Positions 16,139 to 25,276 of a stretch of 64,000 nt of DNA are shown here, in pieces (position 1 is the first letter of the stretch; each line of letters opens with the position of its first letter). The stretch is from positions 1-64,000 of the forward strand of contig MGMF01000022.1 in NCBI GenBank assembly GCA_001796335.1, in the 5' to 3' direction. This DNA is from Chloroflexi bacterium GWB2_49_20 (GTDB taxonomy: Bacteria; Chloroflexota; Anaerolineae; Anaerolineales; Villigracilaceae). The position numbers and the translations under genes are program-made. Below the pieces are notes generated by a model. That model did no database searches. It saw only the letters and a list, made by a program, of their open reading frames with translations, and was not told the origin of the DNA.

Positions 16139-17137
16139 TTATTCGGCTCTCAGTGCTGGCAGCCCGCCGGCAGATTGAGCAGCCCGGATGGCGCTAAGGA
16201 TGGCCTGTGCCAGGACTTCGGCAGCCCAGGCACCGACTGTGGAAACATCGGCCCGCTTTTTCCCGGTGGAAAGGGCAAAAATGGTGTCACCGTCCAGCAT
16301 GGTGTGGGCAGGACGGATGCAGCGCGCCAAGCCATCCTGGGCCATTTGAGCAACTTTGCAGGTGGCTGCCTTGTCAAAACGGGCGTTGCTGGCTACCACA
16401 CCGATGACCGTATTGCTGCGAGTTGCCAAGCCCATTACGGTCCGTCCGGGCAAGGTTTTAAGCATGTTAAGGGTATTGGCAAAGTAACCCGAATTTCCCA
16501 GTTTCAACGGGCCAACCTGTGTGGATCGGGTGCCTGCCAGGATCTGGCCGGAGTGCGGGTCGACCACATCCCCAAAGGCATTGACAGCCACAATGGCACC
16601 TACGATCACCCCACCCCCAATATTTACGCTGGCGGTCCCAATCCCGGATTTCATGGCCTGCCCCATGCCAAAAAGCTTGCCAACGGATGCACCACAACCC
16701 GCGCCAAAATTACCCTGGGCTGGGGCTTCGGAGGATGCAACCTGACAGGCTTGGTAACCCATATCTGCATCCGGGTGGGCCAATGGATCCCCAATACCCA
16801 GGTCGAACAGGATGGCAGCAGGGACGATCGGGACACGAATGCTACCGGCATTAAAACCAGTTTTGTGTTCCTGCAGATAGCGCATAACACCTGCAGCGGC
16901 ATCCAGCCCAAAAGCTGAACCCCCTGCCAACATGATGGCATTAACCTTATCCACCAGATTGACAGGGTTGAGCAGGTCGGTTTCACGCGTTCCGGGAGCT
17001 CCACCGCGCTGATCTACGCCGCCGGTGGCAGCCTGTTCACATAAAATGACAGTACAACCTGTCAGCCCGGTAAGATCCTGGACCTGACCGACCAGAATGC
17101 CGGGCACATCGGTGATGGCATTCTTAAGTTTTTTCAT
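16139..17137 (-). CDS. P1-family peptidase (DmpA-like aminopeptidase)
   Basis: The protein has 332 residues. It has the DmpA/L-aminopeptidase D-esterase features: ITDVPGILVGQVQDLTGLTG at the N-terminus, GGAPGTRETDLLNP, MLAGGSAFGLDAAAGVMRYL, and GIGTASVNIGGGVIVGAIVAVNAFGDV in split blocks. Family members self-cleave before a catalytic Ser/Thr and remove N-terminal residues from peptides or cleave beta-peptides. It is probably cytosolic, since no signal peptide is seen. It is followed in the same direction by a 60-residue protein gene upstream at 17331. No clear ribosome-binding site precedes the ATG. Confidence 0.9.
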   Translation of the reverse strand: MKKLKNAITDVPGILVGQVQDLTGLTGCTVILCEQAATGGVDQRGGAPGTRETDLLNPVNLVDKVNAIMLAGGSAFGLDAAAGVMRYLQEHKTGFNAGSIRVPIVPAAILFDLGIGDPLAHPDADMGYQACQVASSEAPAQGNFGAGCGASVGKLFGMGQAMKSGIGTASVNIGGGVIVGAIVAVNAFGDVVDPHSGQILAGTRSTQVGPLKLGNSGYFANTLNMLKTLPGRTVMGLATRSNTVIGVVASNARFDKAATCKVAQMAQDGLARCIRPAHTMLDGDTIFALSTGKKRADVSTVGAWAAEVLAQAILSAIRAAQSAGGLPALRAE

Positions 17138-17148
17138 AAAAAATGGAT

Positions 17149-17331
17149 TTATCCCAGGTTACCTACCAGTGTAAGAAACTCGTCCCATTCTTCCTTGAAG
17201 AAGTGCACAGTGATGTTGTTTAGTTCAACATGAAAGGTGATTTCGCCATCTGGTTCATCCGCCTGCCAGACCAGGTAGTTATCGGTCTCTGCCAGGGTTT
17301 TGGTTTCGGGTTCTTGAGGTGATTTTGCCAT
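17149..17331 (-). CDS. Small acidic conserved hypothetical protein
   Basis: The protein has 60 residues, acidic and soluble (LVWQADEPDGEITFHVELNN, VHFFKEEWDEFLTLV), with no Cys and no signal peptide. It has an AAAGGAGAAT ribosome-binding site before its ATG and lies 12 bp from the P1 peptidase start, so the two are probably cotranscribed. I do not recognise a function. Good codon structure and ribosome-binding site support a real gene. Confidence 0.7.
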   Translation of the reverse strand: MAKSPQEPETKTLAETDNYLVWQADEPDGEITFHVELNNITVHFFKEEWDEFLTLVGNLG

Positions 17332-17422
17332 TGTAATTCTCCTTTGGTGGATAGAGGTATCAATAATTGATTCATTATACGTTTATTTTTATGGCAAAGG
17401 CAAGATATATATGAGAACTTAA

Positions 17423-18634
17423 TTATTCTTTTTTAGTAGACTTGGGTCGTTTGGATTGCCACCAGGCGATGAAGCGCTGGCGAATGGAGGGTGTAGTATG
17501 AATCTCATTTTGGGTCTCAGATGGCGGCCAGGGGTCCTGGTCGAGCAATTTACGCAGAGTGTATCTTCCGATCAGAATCAGGGTTGCCAGCAAAGGTGCA
17601 GCGATCAGGAGACCGATCAACCCGATCAGGTTGGCAGCGATTATTGCAGAGATCAAGACTGCAGCAGGGTGTACTTTGAGAGCCCGGGCCATGATGCGGG
17701 GGATGATCAGGTTGTTGAAGATCTGGTCCACAAGAAGGGCGATCAGGATAACCAGCCCGGAATAAAGCAGTGGCGTAATTCCAAAAGGCTTGTAGACCTG
17801 GAAAAAAGTTACCAGACCCAGGGCGATCCAGTTAATGGCGGGTCCGATATACGGCAGGAAATTTGCAGTGCCTGCCAGAAAAGCCAGACCAATGGCATAG
17901 CGAACTCCCAGGATGGGGAGCAGGATGGAGTAAGTGATCACGGTCAGGCTAAAGATGATAATCTGACCACGCAGGAATGCATTCCAGATACGTCCAAGTT
18001 CGGTGCCTATTCGTTTTATATCCTCGGAATAACCGGGGAACTCGAGGCGGATGATACCTGCACGCAATCCCCCACTTTCAATCAGAAAGAAGTAAGAGAC
18101 AATGATTATGAAGGCCAGCCAGCCAAAGGTACCGACGGCACTACTGGCCAGGCTGCTGAACAGATTTCCCAACTTTCCGAGCAGTGGCTGGACAACGGAC
18201 AAAACCTCCTGCCCGATAGCGGTCAGGTCCATTTTGGTAAGATCGATCTGAAAGGGACCAATTTGATACACCTGATTGGAGAGGTTGCTGATCAGGTCAG
18301 GCAGCTGCACGATGCTGTTCTGTATCAAGGTGATCAGACTTTGGATCTGTTGCAGCAGGTTCAATCCTCCCCAGGTGAGCAAGGTAATAAGGAGAATGAC
18401 GAATACCAGGTAAAGAATACTGACGCCTCCCCGCCAGGAGTGCAGAAGTTTTTTATCTAAAAAAGAGGCAACCGGGTGAAGCAGGTATGCCAGGATGAAA
18501 GCAAACAGGACCGGTCCAAGCAGAGTGTGGAAGCGCAGAATGAGTGCACCTGCGACCACGACAATGGTAAGGGTGATTACCAGTTTTGTATTCCGGCTCC
18601 AGCGTGGGGAAGCAGCTACGGGCTGACCAAGCAT
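17423..18634 (-). CDS. AI-2E family transporter
   Basis: The protein has 403 residues and about 7-8 membrane spans. Family markers are LGPVLFAFILAYLLHPVASF near residue 47, NFLPYIGPAINWIALGLVTF, and the C-terminal HPAAVLISAIIAANLIGLIG / GLLIAAPLLATLILIGRY region. PF01594 includes AI-2 exporters and Na+/H+ antiporters, so the substrate is open. An AGAGGA ribosome-binding site precedes the ATG. The C-terminal tail is basic (QSKRPKSTKKE). It is monocistronic. Confidence 0.9.
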   Translation of the reverse strand: MLGQPVAASPRWSRNTKLVITLTIVVVAGALILRFHTLLGPVLFAFILAYLLHPVASFLDKKLLHSWRGGVSILYLVFVILLITLLTWGGLNLLQQIQSLITLIQNSIVQLPDLISNLSNQVYQIGPFQIDLTKMDLTAIGQEVLSVVQPLLGKLGNLFSSLASSAVGTFGWLAFIIIVSYFFLIESGGLRAGIIRLEFPGYSEDIKRIGTELGRIWNAFLRGQIIIFSLTVITYSILLPILGVRYAIGLAFLAGTANFLPYIGPAINWIALGLVTFFQVYKPFGITPLLYSGLVILIALLVDQIFNNLIIPRIMARALKVHPAAVLISAIIAANLIGLIGLLIAAPLLATLILIGRYTLRKLLDQDPWPPSETQNEIHTTPSIRQRFIAWWQSKRPKSTKKE

Positions 18635-18714
18635 AACAGTCCTCTTTTCATCTCAATAATTGAATAAACATTCACCTGTTAGTATTCTCAAATTGTATCA
18701 TTACTCAATTCGAA

Positions 18715-18720
18715 TATAAT
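18715..18720 (+). promoter_or_regulatory. -10 box abutting the peptidase-MA gene (leaderless start)
   Basis: TATAAT ends 6 bp before ATG 18727, with no Shine-Dalgarno. TTGTAT at 18693 could serve as a -35 with 16 bp spacing. An out-of-frame ATG lies at 18722. Confidence 0.55.
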
Positions 18721-18726
18721 CATGGA

Positions 18727-20073
18727 ATGCGCCGATTATGGATTATCACCATTCTTTTGCTAAGTGCCTGCCAGCCTGTAAGCCAGACTGCCCATGGGTT
18801 TATCGTGATTTATCACCCGGATGGCAGGCTGTATGTTGGTGACCAGGTAAGCATTGAGGTGATCCCACCACCGGGTTGGGGCACCCGGGATCAGCAAGTC
18901 CGGATAATGATAAGTGAGCAAAAATTGGGTAGTGCCGGTTTTGGAGCATATGGCGTTGGTCAGAGAAACCAAGCAACATTCTGGTGGGTCTGGGATACTA
19001 AAGAACTGGAGGCCGGGGAGCAGACTTTAAGTTTCAGCATCCTGCCGGATGGCTTGTCCTGGCAGGAGAGCATCCAGTTGTATCCTGCCAGCAAGGGGCA
19101 GGATTTACAGGCTGCCTGGGCAACTACCAGCACGGATTGCTGTAAACTGGCGTACATCACAGGGACGGATGCCGGGTGGGATATGGAATTGTTGATGCAG
19201 ATGGCGGATGAACAGGCCGCAGACGTGAGCGCTCGCTTGCAAACGCATTTCAACCAGCGTATCTCCATCACTTTTATACCGCGCCTGCTGGGGCAGGGTG
19301 GTTTTTCGAGCAATGGAATTTATGTCTCCTACCTGGATGGGAATATCGCTGGGAATACCACCGGTCAGGTGATCCATCATGAGATGGTGCATGTCCTGGA
19401 TGCCAGCCTGGGTGGAGAACTGTTGCCTTCCATGCTGGTGGAGGGTCTGGCGGTTTACCTTTCTGGCGGACACTTCAAGAGCGAAGCCTTGATGCCGCGG
19501 GCGGCGGCAATACTGGAGCTGGATGCGTACATCCCCTTGAAAACCCTGGCGGAGAATTTTTACAACCAGCAGCATGAGATCGGTTACCTGCAGGCAGGCG
19601 CCCTGGTGGAATATATGGTTGGGAGATTTGGCTGGGAAGAATATCAGTCGTTCTACAGGCATATCGCCGATCTTGGCAATCAGGCAGCCTCGCTGGAGGC
19701 TGCATTGAACCAGCATTTTGGCATCAGCCTGGATCACCTGGAGCAGGATTTTCTGAAAGAATTGCGTGGCCAGGTGGTAACCGAGGATGTGCGCAATGAT
19801 CTGCGGTTGACTGTCGCATTTTATGACAGTATGCGTCATTACCAGCAGGTGCTTGACCCTTCAGCCTACTTCCTGAACACTTGGCTGCCGGATGGTGAGA
19901 CCATGCGTCAAAAAGGCATTGTAGCTGATTATTTGCGAGTCCCAGGCCGGTTGGACAACCTCGCCTTTGAATTCATGCTGCGGACTGCCAATCACGAGGT
20001 GGCTGCGGAAAATTACAAGCAGGCGGAAATCGTTCTGGTGACAGTTAATTATCTCCTGGATCTTTATCCTTAA
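18727..20073 (+). CDS. Secreted zinc metalloprotease lipoprotein (peptidase MA-like)
   Basis: The protein has 448 residues. Its lipoprotein signal (LWIITILLLSAC, Cys near residue 15) is followed by a beta-rich region and then a gluzincin domain: HEMVH at residues 218-222 (catalytic Glu219) and a downstream EGLAVY with Glu239 as the likely third zinc ligand. The HExxH-E spacing fits the peptidase_MA family. It would act outside the cell on proteins or peptides. The C-terminal region (DLRLTVAFYDSMRHYQQVL) is helical. A strong terminator follows. Confidence 0.82.
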   Translation: MRRLWIITILLLSACQPVSQTAHGFIVIYHPDGRLYVGDQVSIEVIPPPGWGTRDQQVRIMISEQKLGSAGFGAYGVGQRNQATFWWVWDTKELEAGEQTLSFSILPDGLSWQESIQLYPASKGQDLQAAWATTSTDCCKLAYITGTDAGWDMELLMQMADEQAADVSARLQTHFNQRISITFIPRLLGQGGFSSNGIYVSYLDGNIAGNTTGQVIHHEMVHVLDASLGGELLPSMLVEGLAVYLSGGHFKSEALMPRAAAILELDAYIPLKTLAENFYNQQHEIGYLQAGALVEYMVGRFGWEEYQSFYRHIADLGNQAASLEAALNQHFGISLDHLEQDFLKELRGQVVTEDVRNDLRLTVAFYDSMRHYQQVLDPSAYFLNTWLPDGETMRQKGIVADYLRVPGRLDNLAFEFMLRTANHEVAAENYKQAEIVLVTVNYLLDLYP

Positions 20074-20101
20074 TCGTCATGACCAGAATCCGATCAATAA
20101 A

Positions 20102-20134
20102 AAATCCCCGCGGTTTTCCAAGCTGCGGGGATTT
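20102..20134. terminator. Bidirectional terminator between convergent genes
   Basis: AAATCCCCGC (20102-20111) pairs perfectly with GCGGGGATTT (20125-20134). A-rich and T-rich flanks on the two sides serve both strands. It lies between the plus-strand metalloprotease and the minus-strand FHA gene. Confidence 0.85.
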
Positions 20135-20153
20135 AGATTCTGCTAAACAGTAT

Positions 20154-20822
20154 TTAAGGAATGCATTGGGGATAAAGCTCGGGTTTAAAAATGAAAGAAA
20201 GGTTGTTGCACCAGAAAGTTATCGGGGCTCTGAAAAGAAAGATGGCGATGACACCACAAATGCATAGCAATCCCAATAGGAGAACCAGAAAGATCACCAT
20301 TGTCTTATTGGATTTTTTGGCTGCTTTTGGTTGGCTGGGAATCGGAGCGACTGGAACCTGCCCGGTCGAGGCAGGTTTGGCAGGGAGTGGAGCCTCTTCG
20401 GAAAATGGAGCTGTGACAAGAGGGGGTTCTTGTTTGGGGGTTTCGGCCACAGCTGTTGCTTCGGCCACTGCCATTTTAACTTCGCTGGCTGAAGCCGATA
20501 ACACTGTGGCGTTTGGATCAGCGAGGGATTCGTAACCCAGAACAATATTCTCGCCAAGAGAAATGGATTCACCCCCGCGCAAGACAAAGGGAGCGCTTAG
20601 ACGCTGCCCATTGACGAATGTACCGTTGGTAGAACCAAGGTCTTCGATCACATAGCCTGAACCCTGCCAGATCAAGCGGCAATGCTTGCGGGAAACTTCA
20701 GCGTCATTGATCATCAGGCTGCTGATGTTGTCCCTGCCTATGATGATCTCGGGTCTTTCAAGGGGAAATATCTTGCCTGGAGTTGGACCGGAACGCATCA
20801 TGAATTGAAATTGAACAGTCAT
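20154..20822 (-). CDS. FHA-domain protein with C-terminal membrane anchor
   Basis: The protein has 222 residues. Residues 1-95 form a forkhead-associated domain with the conserved GRD (IIIGRDNISS), SRKHCRL and STNGTFVNG motifs, which bind phosphothreonine. A low-complexity Pro/Ala/Glu linker follows, then a basic KKSNK and one span (TMVIFLVLLLGLLCICGVIA) with a short tail. The FHA domain is therefore cytoplasmic and tethered. No Ser/Thr kinase is encoded nearby. The start at 20822 follows AGGAGG. A longer in-frame start at 20885 lacks support. Confidence 0.87.
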   Translation of the reverse strand: MTVQFQFMMRSGPTPGKIFPLERPEIIIGRDNISSLMINDAEVSRKHCRLIWQGSGYVIEDLGSTNGTFVNGQRLSAPFVLRGGESISLGENIVLGYESLADPNATVLSASASEVKMAVAEATAVAETPKQEPPLVTAPFSEEAPLPAKPASTGQVPVAPIPSQPKAAKKSNKTMVIFLVLLLGLLCICGVIAIFLFRAPITFWCNNLSFIFKPELYPQCIP

Positions 20823-21084
20823 GGTTCCTCCTGTCGGATGTTTTATCCTAATCATTAGTGTACAGAATTGTTTGTAAAAAGTCAAATATTCCAGGCTTTA
20901 AACTGATGCCATCCGGGCTGCCATTGGCCATCTTCCCTTTCCGGAATGGAGACAAACACTATATGTCAAGCAAACAGCACAACTCGACTGACACAACTGT
21001 GTGAGTAAAGCGGACATAAATAGGTATAATTAGGTACATAGACTTTATATTTAAAGCAAGTACTAAAAAACAGGATTATTACTT

Positions 21085-21564
21085 ATGCCCGAAATAATGA
21101 AGAAGAACGAATTTATGGAAATGATCCGCTCAGGATGGAGAGAACTGGATTCAATACTGGGGAATTTTACCCGTCAGCAAATGGAATCGCCTGGTAGTTG
21201 TGAGGGTTGGGCAGTCAAGGATGTGATTTCGCACATCGCCTGGTATGAAACCGAGATGGTGAATGTGCTGAAGCAGCACGCCCTGAAAGGATCTGAGTTG
21301 TGGAATCTCCCACAGCAAGAGCGCAATGCCGCCATTTATTTAGCGACTCGAAACGAATCGCTGCAGCCTGTCATAGAAAAAGAAGCTCATGCCTATAAAA
21401 CAATGCTGGATCTATTGGGATCCATGGATGAATCAGCTTTGAATGATCCGGCGGCATTTTCTGGCATGCCAACTGGGTGGCAGCCATGGAGCGTAATTGC
21501 CAGCAACACCTATGAGCATTACCAGGATCACATTAAGCAACTCAAAGACTGTCTGAAAAAGTAA
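21085..21564 (+). CDS. DinB/ClbS-like four-helix-bundle protein
   Basis: The protein has 159 residues and is entirely helical. The ClbS/DfsB/DinB-type pattern is MKKNEFMEMIRSGWRELDSI, CEGWAVKDVISHIAWYETEM and NTYEHYQDHIKQLKDCLKK, with conserved histidines (H71, and EHYQDH near the end) in the positions of the metal-site triad. Relatives include colibactin self-protection proteins and mycothiol/bacillithiol-type transferases. The actual substrate is unknown. No ribosome-binding site is evident. It lies upstream of metH with a 168-bp gap. Confidence 0.75.
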   Translation: MPEIMKKNEFMEMIRSGWRELDSILGNFTRQQMESPGSCEGWAVKDVISHIAWYETEMVNVLKQHALKGSELWNLPQQERNAAIYLATRNESLQPVIEKEAHAYKTMLDLLGSMDESALNDPAAFSGMPTGWQPWSVIASNTYEHYQDHIKQLKDCLKK

Positions 21565-21732
21565 TGCACTCAATTGGGAAAGAATTGGGCGGGATTGAAC
21601 TCCCTGCCCAGTACATACTAGCCCTGCGGGTTGGATGGCTTGACAGGCAAATATACCATCCGAAAGAATTATTCTCACGAAACAAGCTCCTCATTTTGAG
21701 AATTAGAAAGTCAAGAATTGTAAAGGAAACCA

Positions 21733-24700
21733 ATGACCAAGCGAAAATATACCAACCGCCGTTACCTGGATGCCATTAAAGAACGGGTGCTCATTTTTGA
21801 CGGAGCCATGGGTACCAGCCTTCAGGCACAGAATCTAACTGCTGAACATTTTGGCGGGGAAAGGCTGAATGGCTGCAACGATTACCTGGTCATCTCCCAC
21901 CCCCAGGCGGTTGAAAAAGTTCACCGCTCCTTCCTGGAGGTGGGTGTGGATGTGCTTGAAACAGACACCTTTCGTGCCAACCGCCTGACCATGGCAGAAT
22001 ATGGTCTCCAGGACCGGGTGATTGAGATCAACCAGACGGCTGCCGGGCTGGCACGCAGGCTGGCGGATGAATTTTCAGCTAAAAGTGTGGATGACCGCCC
22101 GGCCCAGGCCCGTTTTGTGGCAGGTTCCATCGGCCCATCTGGAAAATTACCCTCCACTGAAGATCCCGAACTTTCCAACATCAGTTTCGATGAGCTGGCA
22201 GATATTTTTCGCGAACAGGCTGTAGGTCTGATCCGGGGCGGTGTTGACCTGTTGTTGATTGAAACCTCCCAAGATATCCTGGAAGTCAAGGCAGCCATCA
22301 CCGGATTGCAGCAGGCTTTTGAAGAGACGGGTATTTATTTGCCGGTACAGGTTCAAGTCACGCTGGATACCACCGGGCGCATGCTGTTGGGTACTGACAT
22401 CACCGCTGCACTGACCATCCTGGAGAATTTAGCCATCGATGTGATCGGCCTGAATTGTTCCACAGGGCCGGAACATATGCGTGAACCAATTCGCCTTCTG
22501 GGTGAGCAGTCCACTCTGCCGGTTTCCTGCATCCCCAACGCCGGACTGCCAATTAATGTGGATGGCCAGGCGGTTTATCCGCTTGAACCGCAGCCGTTTG
22601 CCGAAGCTCTGGCTGAATTTGTTGAGAAATTCAATATCTCGGTGGTGGGGGGCTGCTGCGGTACGACTCCAGAGCATCTCAAAGCCCTGGTTCAGCGGCT
22701 GGACAACCATCCCCATTCCCAGCGTCCGCTTGAATCCACGGCGCGCCTGTCATCTTCCATCCAGGCTGTTGCCATGCACCAGGTCCCGCCGCCCCTGCTG
22801 ATCGGCGAGCGGTGTAATGCCCAGGGCAGCCGCAAGTTCAAGCGCCTGTTGCTCGAAGAGGATTACGATGCCATCTTGGAGATTGCCCGTGAGCAGGTCG
22901 AGTATGGTGCCCACGCCCTGGATATCTCGACAGCTGTGACAGAGCGCCCGGATGAAGTCCATTTGATGCGTAATGTGGTCAAAAAATTAACCCTGGGAGT
23001 GGAAGTTCCCCTGGTGATAGATACAACCGAACTGGATGTGCTCGAGGGGGCATTAAAAACTGCCCCGGGGCGCTGCCTGATCAACTCCACCCATTTGGAA
23101 GGAGGCCGTGAAAAAGCCGATAAGATATTTTCCCTGGCGGTGGTGCATAACGCGGCAGTGATCGTTCTGACCATTGATGAGAGTGGCATGGCTAAAACAA
23201 GCCAGCGGAAGCTCGAAGTAGCCCGGCGCATCCATGCCATGGCGGTTGACGAGCACGGACTGCCACCGGATGCCCTGGTTTTCGATGTCCTGACCTTTAC
23301 CCTGGCTACCGGTGATCCCGAATTTGCCGAATCGGCCTTGGAAACCATTGAAGGCATCCGACTGATCAAGCAAAATCTGCCGGGCGTATTAACCTCTCTG
23401 GGAGTCAGCAATCTATCCTTTGGGCTCTCCCCCCAGTCCCGCCCAGTGCTCAACTCGATCATGTTGTATCACTGTGTTCAGGCTGGGCTGGACATGGCCA
23501 TCATCAACCCGGCGCATGTCACACCCTATGCCGATATTTCCCCGCAGGAGAAAGAACTGGCGGAAGACCTGATCTTTAATCGACATCCGGATGCACTGCA
23601 ACGCTATATTGAGCACTATGAAAATGTCCAGGTCTCGCAGGAGAGTAACCTGGTCGACCCAACCGCCGATATGACACCCGGGCAGCGCCTGCACTGGCGC
23701 ATCCTGCATCGCCACAAGGATGGAGTTGAAGCGGATATTGATGAGTTGATCATCGGTTCCCCAACCCGGCATGAGACTGCGGTAAAGACTCTCAACACGG
23801 TGCTGCTGCCAGCCATGAAGGAAGTGGGGGATAAATTTGGCGCAGGTGAACTGATCCTGCCGTTCGTGCTGCAGTCAGCTGAAGTGATGAAGAAAGCAGT
23901 CACCCACTTGGAGCAGTACCTGGATAAAGTGGAAGGTGTAACCAAGGGTAAGGTTGTGCTTGCCACCGTGTATGGTGATGTGCATGATATTGGCAAGAAC
24001 CTGGTTAAAACCATCCTCGCAAATAACGGCTACAGTGTGATTGACCTGGGCAAGCAGGTTCCAGCTGAAACCATTATCACCCGGGCAGTAGAGGAAAACG
24101 CGACTGCCATCGGACTCTCAGCCCTGTTGGTCAGCACTTCCAGGCAGATGCCGCTCATCATCAACGAATTGGAACGGCGTGGCTTGAAATTCCCGGTGTT
24201 GCTGGGTGGAGCCGCTATCAACCGTCGTTTCGGACGCCGCATCCTGTTCACAGAGAACGGAAAACCTTATGCACCGGGTGTTTTCTACTGCAAGGATGCC
24301 TTTGAAGGTCTGGATACCATGGAAGCCATCATAGACGAACCTAAAAAGAATGCCCTGCTGGAGAAGATCACACGGGAAGCTGAGATGGAAATCGGCAGGA
24401 TGAAGACTCCGAATGAGGTTGTAAATATCCTGCCTCGTTCCAACATCTCATCGGCACCTCTGCCGCTTCCGGAAAAGATGGGTGCGCATGTAGTCAAGGT
24501 CATGCCATTGGAGGCGATCTTCCAACATCTTAACATCAACGAACTATACCGGCTCTCGTGGGGTGCCAAGAACACCCATGGGGAAGAGTGGGAGAAACTC
24601 AAGCGGGAATTCGATACCCGCCTGCAGCGCATGCAAAAAGAAGCCCTGACCGAAAAATGGCTCAAGCCACAGGCTGTATACGGATTCTTCCCCTGCCAGT

Positions 24701-25251
24701 CAGATGGGGACGAGCTGGTTATCTACGATCCGGCTTCCGTCCAGGCTGGAAAACCCAGGGAATTGCAGCGCATGCGATTTCCGCGCCAACCCCATGATGA
24801 GCATCTTTGCCTGGCGGATTATTTCTCAGCACTTCAATCCGGAGTCATGGACGTGGTGGCATTCCAGGTGGTCACGGTAGGGCAGGCAGCCACGGAACGC
24901 TTTGACAGGCTTCAGGCTGCCGGAGATTATTCAGAAGGTTACTTCATCCACGGCCTGGCAGTCCAGACGGCAGAAGCCACAGCCGAGTATCTGCATCGCC
25001 ACATTCGCCGTACACTTGGTTTGAAAGAGGGGCAGGGAAAGCGCTACTCGTGGGGTTACCCCGCCATCCCAGACCTGGAAGATCACCGCAAGGTCTTTGA
25101 CCTGTTGCCAATCGAGAAGGAACTGGGCATGACCCTTACCAGTGCCTTTCAATTGGTTCCCGAACAATCCACCGCCGCCATCATTCTGCACCATCCCCAG
25201 GCCCGGTATTATAGTGTTGGTGAGAGCCGGGTTGAGCAATTGATGAAATAA
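21733..25251 (+). CDS. metH: Cobalamin-dependent methionine synthase
   Basis: The protein has 1172 residues with all modules. The homocysteine-binding barrel (about 1-330) has zinc ligands Cys242, Cys308 and Cys309 (GLNCSTGP, GGCCGTTP). The methyl-folate barrel (about 350-620) contains LIGERCNAQGSRKF. The B12 cap and Rossmann domain (about 640-880) have the base-off GDVHDIGK motif with His751. The AdoMet reactivation domain runs from about 900 to the end. It methylates homocysteine with 5-methyl-THF. It is followed 25 bp later by a homocysteine methyltransferase/MTHFR fusion. No riboswitch was recognised upstream. Confidence 0.97.
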   Translation: MTKRKYTNRRYLDAIKERVLIFDGAMGTSLQAQNLTAEHFGGERLNGCNDYLVISHPQAVEKVHRSFLEVGVDVLETDTFRANRLTMAEYGLQDRVIEINQTAAGLARRLADEFSAKSVDDRPAQARFVAGSIGPSGKLPSTEDPELSNISFDELADIFREQAVGLIRGGVDLLLIETSQDILEVKAAITGLQQAFEETGIYLPVQVQVTLDTTGRMLLGTDITAALTILENLAIDVIGLNCSTGPEHMREPIRLLGEQSTLPVSCIPNAGLPINVDGQAVYPLEPQPFAEALAEFVEKFNISVVGGCCGTTPEHLKALVQRLDNHPHSQRPLESTARLSSSIQAVAMHQVPPPLLIGERCNAQGSRKFKRLLLEEDYDAILEIAREQVEYGAHALDISTAVTERPDEVHLMRNVVKKLTLGVEVPLVIDTTELDVLEGALKTAPGRCLINSTHLEGGREKADKIFSLAVVHNAAVIVLTIDESGMAKTSQRKLEVARRIHAMAVDEHGLPPDALVFDVLTFTLATGDPEFAESALETIEGIRLIKQNLPGVLTSLGVSNLSFGLSPQSRPVLNSIMLYHCVQAGLDMAIINPAHVTPYADISPQEKELAEDLIFNRHPDALQRYIEHYENVQVSQESNLVDPTADMTPGQRLHWRILHRHKDGVEADIDELIIGSPTRHETAVKTLNTVLLPAMKEVGDKFGAGELILPFVLQSAEVMKKAVTHLEQYLDKVEGVTKGKVVLATVYGDVHDIGKNLVKTILANNGYSVIDLGKQVPAETIITRAVEENATAIGLSALLVSTSRQMPLIINELERRGLKFPVLLGGAAINRRFGRRILFTENGKPYAPGVFYCKDAFEGLDTMEAIIDEPKKNALLEKITREAEMEIGRMKTPNEVVNILPRSNISSAPLPLPEKMGAHVVKVMPLEAIFQHLNINELYRLSWGAKNTHGEEWEKLKREFDTRLQRMQKEALTEKWLKPQAVYGFFPCQSDGDELVIYDPASVQAGKPRELQRMRFPRQPHDEHLCLADYFSALQSGVMDVVAFQVVTVGQAATERFDRLQAAGDYSEGYFIHGLAVQTAEATAEYLHRHIRRTLGLKEGQGKRYSWGYPAIPDLEDHRKVFDLLPIEKELGMTLTSAFQLVPEQSTAAIILHHPQARYYSVGESRVEQLMK

Positions 25252-25276
25252 CCCCGCGTAATAAAGGTAACTTCTT

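Noticed and set aside
16175-16918. 247-codon plus-strand frame opposite the P1 peptidase
   Set aside because: The minus-strand P1 peptidase is clear; this frame has no ribosome-binding site or homology signal.
17456-18460. 334-codon plus-strand frame opposite the AI-2E-type gene
   Set aside because: Shadow of a membrane gene in the other strand; Gln/Asp-rich composition typical of antisense frames, and the AI-2E protein is convincing.
21587-21609. A tRNA-like T-arm on the minus strand (GTTCAATCC) inside GGGCGGGA...TCCCTGCCC before metH
   Set aside because: No acceptor, anticodon or D-arm pairs can be found; the hairpin alone explains it.
21565-21732. Possible SAM or cobalamin riboswitch before metH
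   Set aside because: The GGATGG/CCATCC hairpin and GGGC stem do not match the conserved cores I know; no model could be run.
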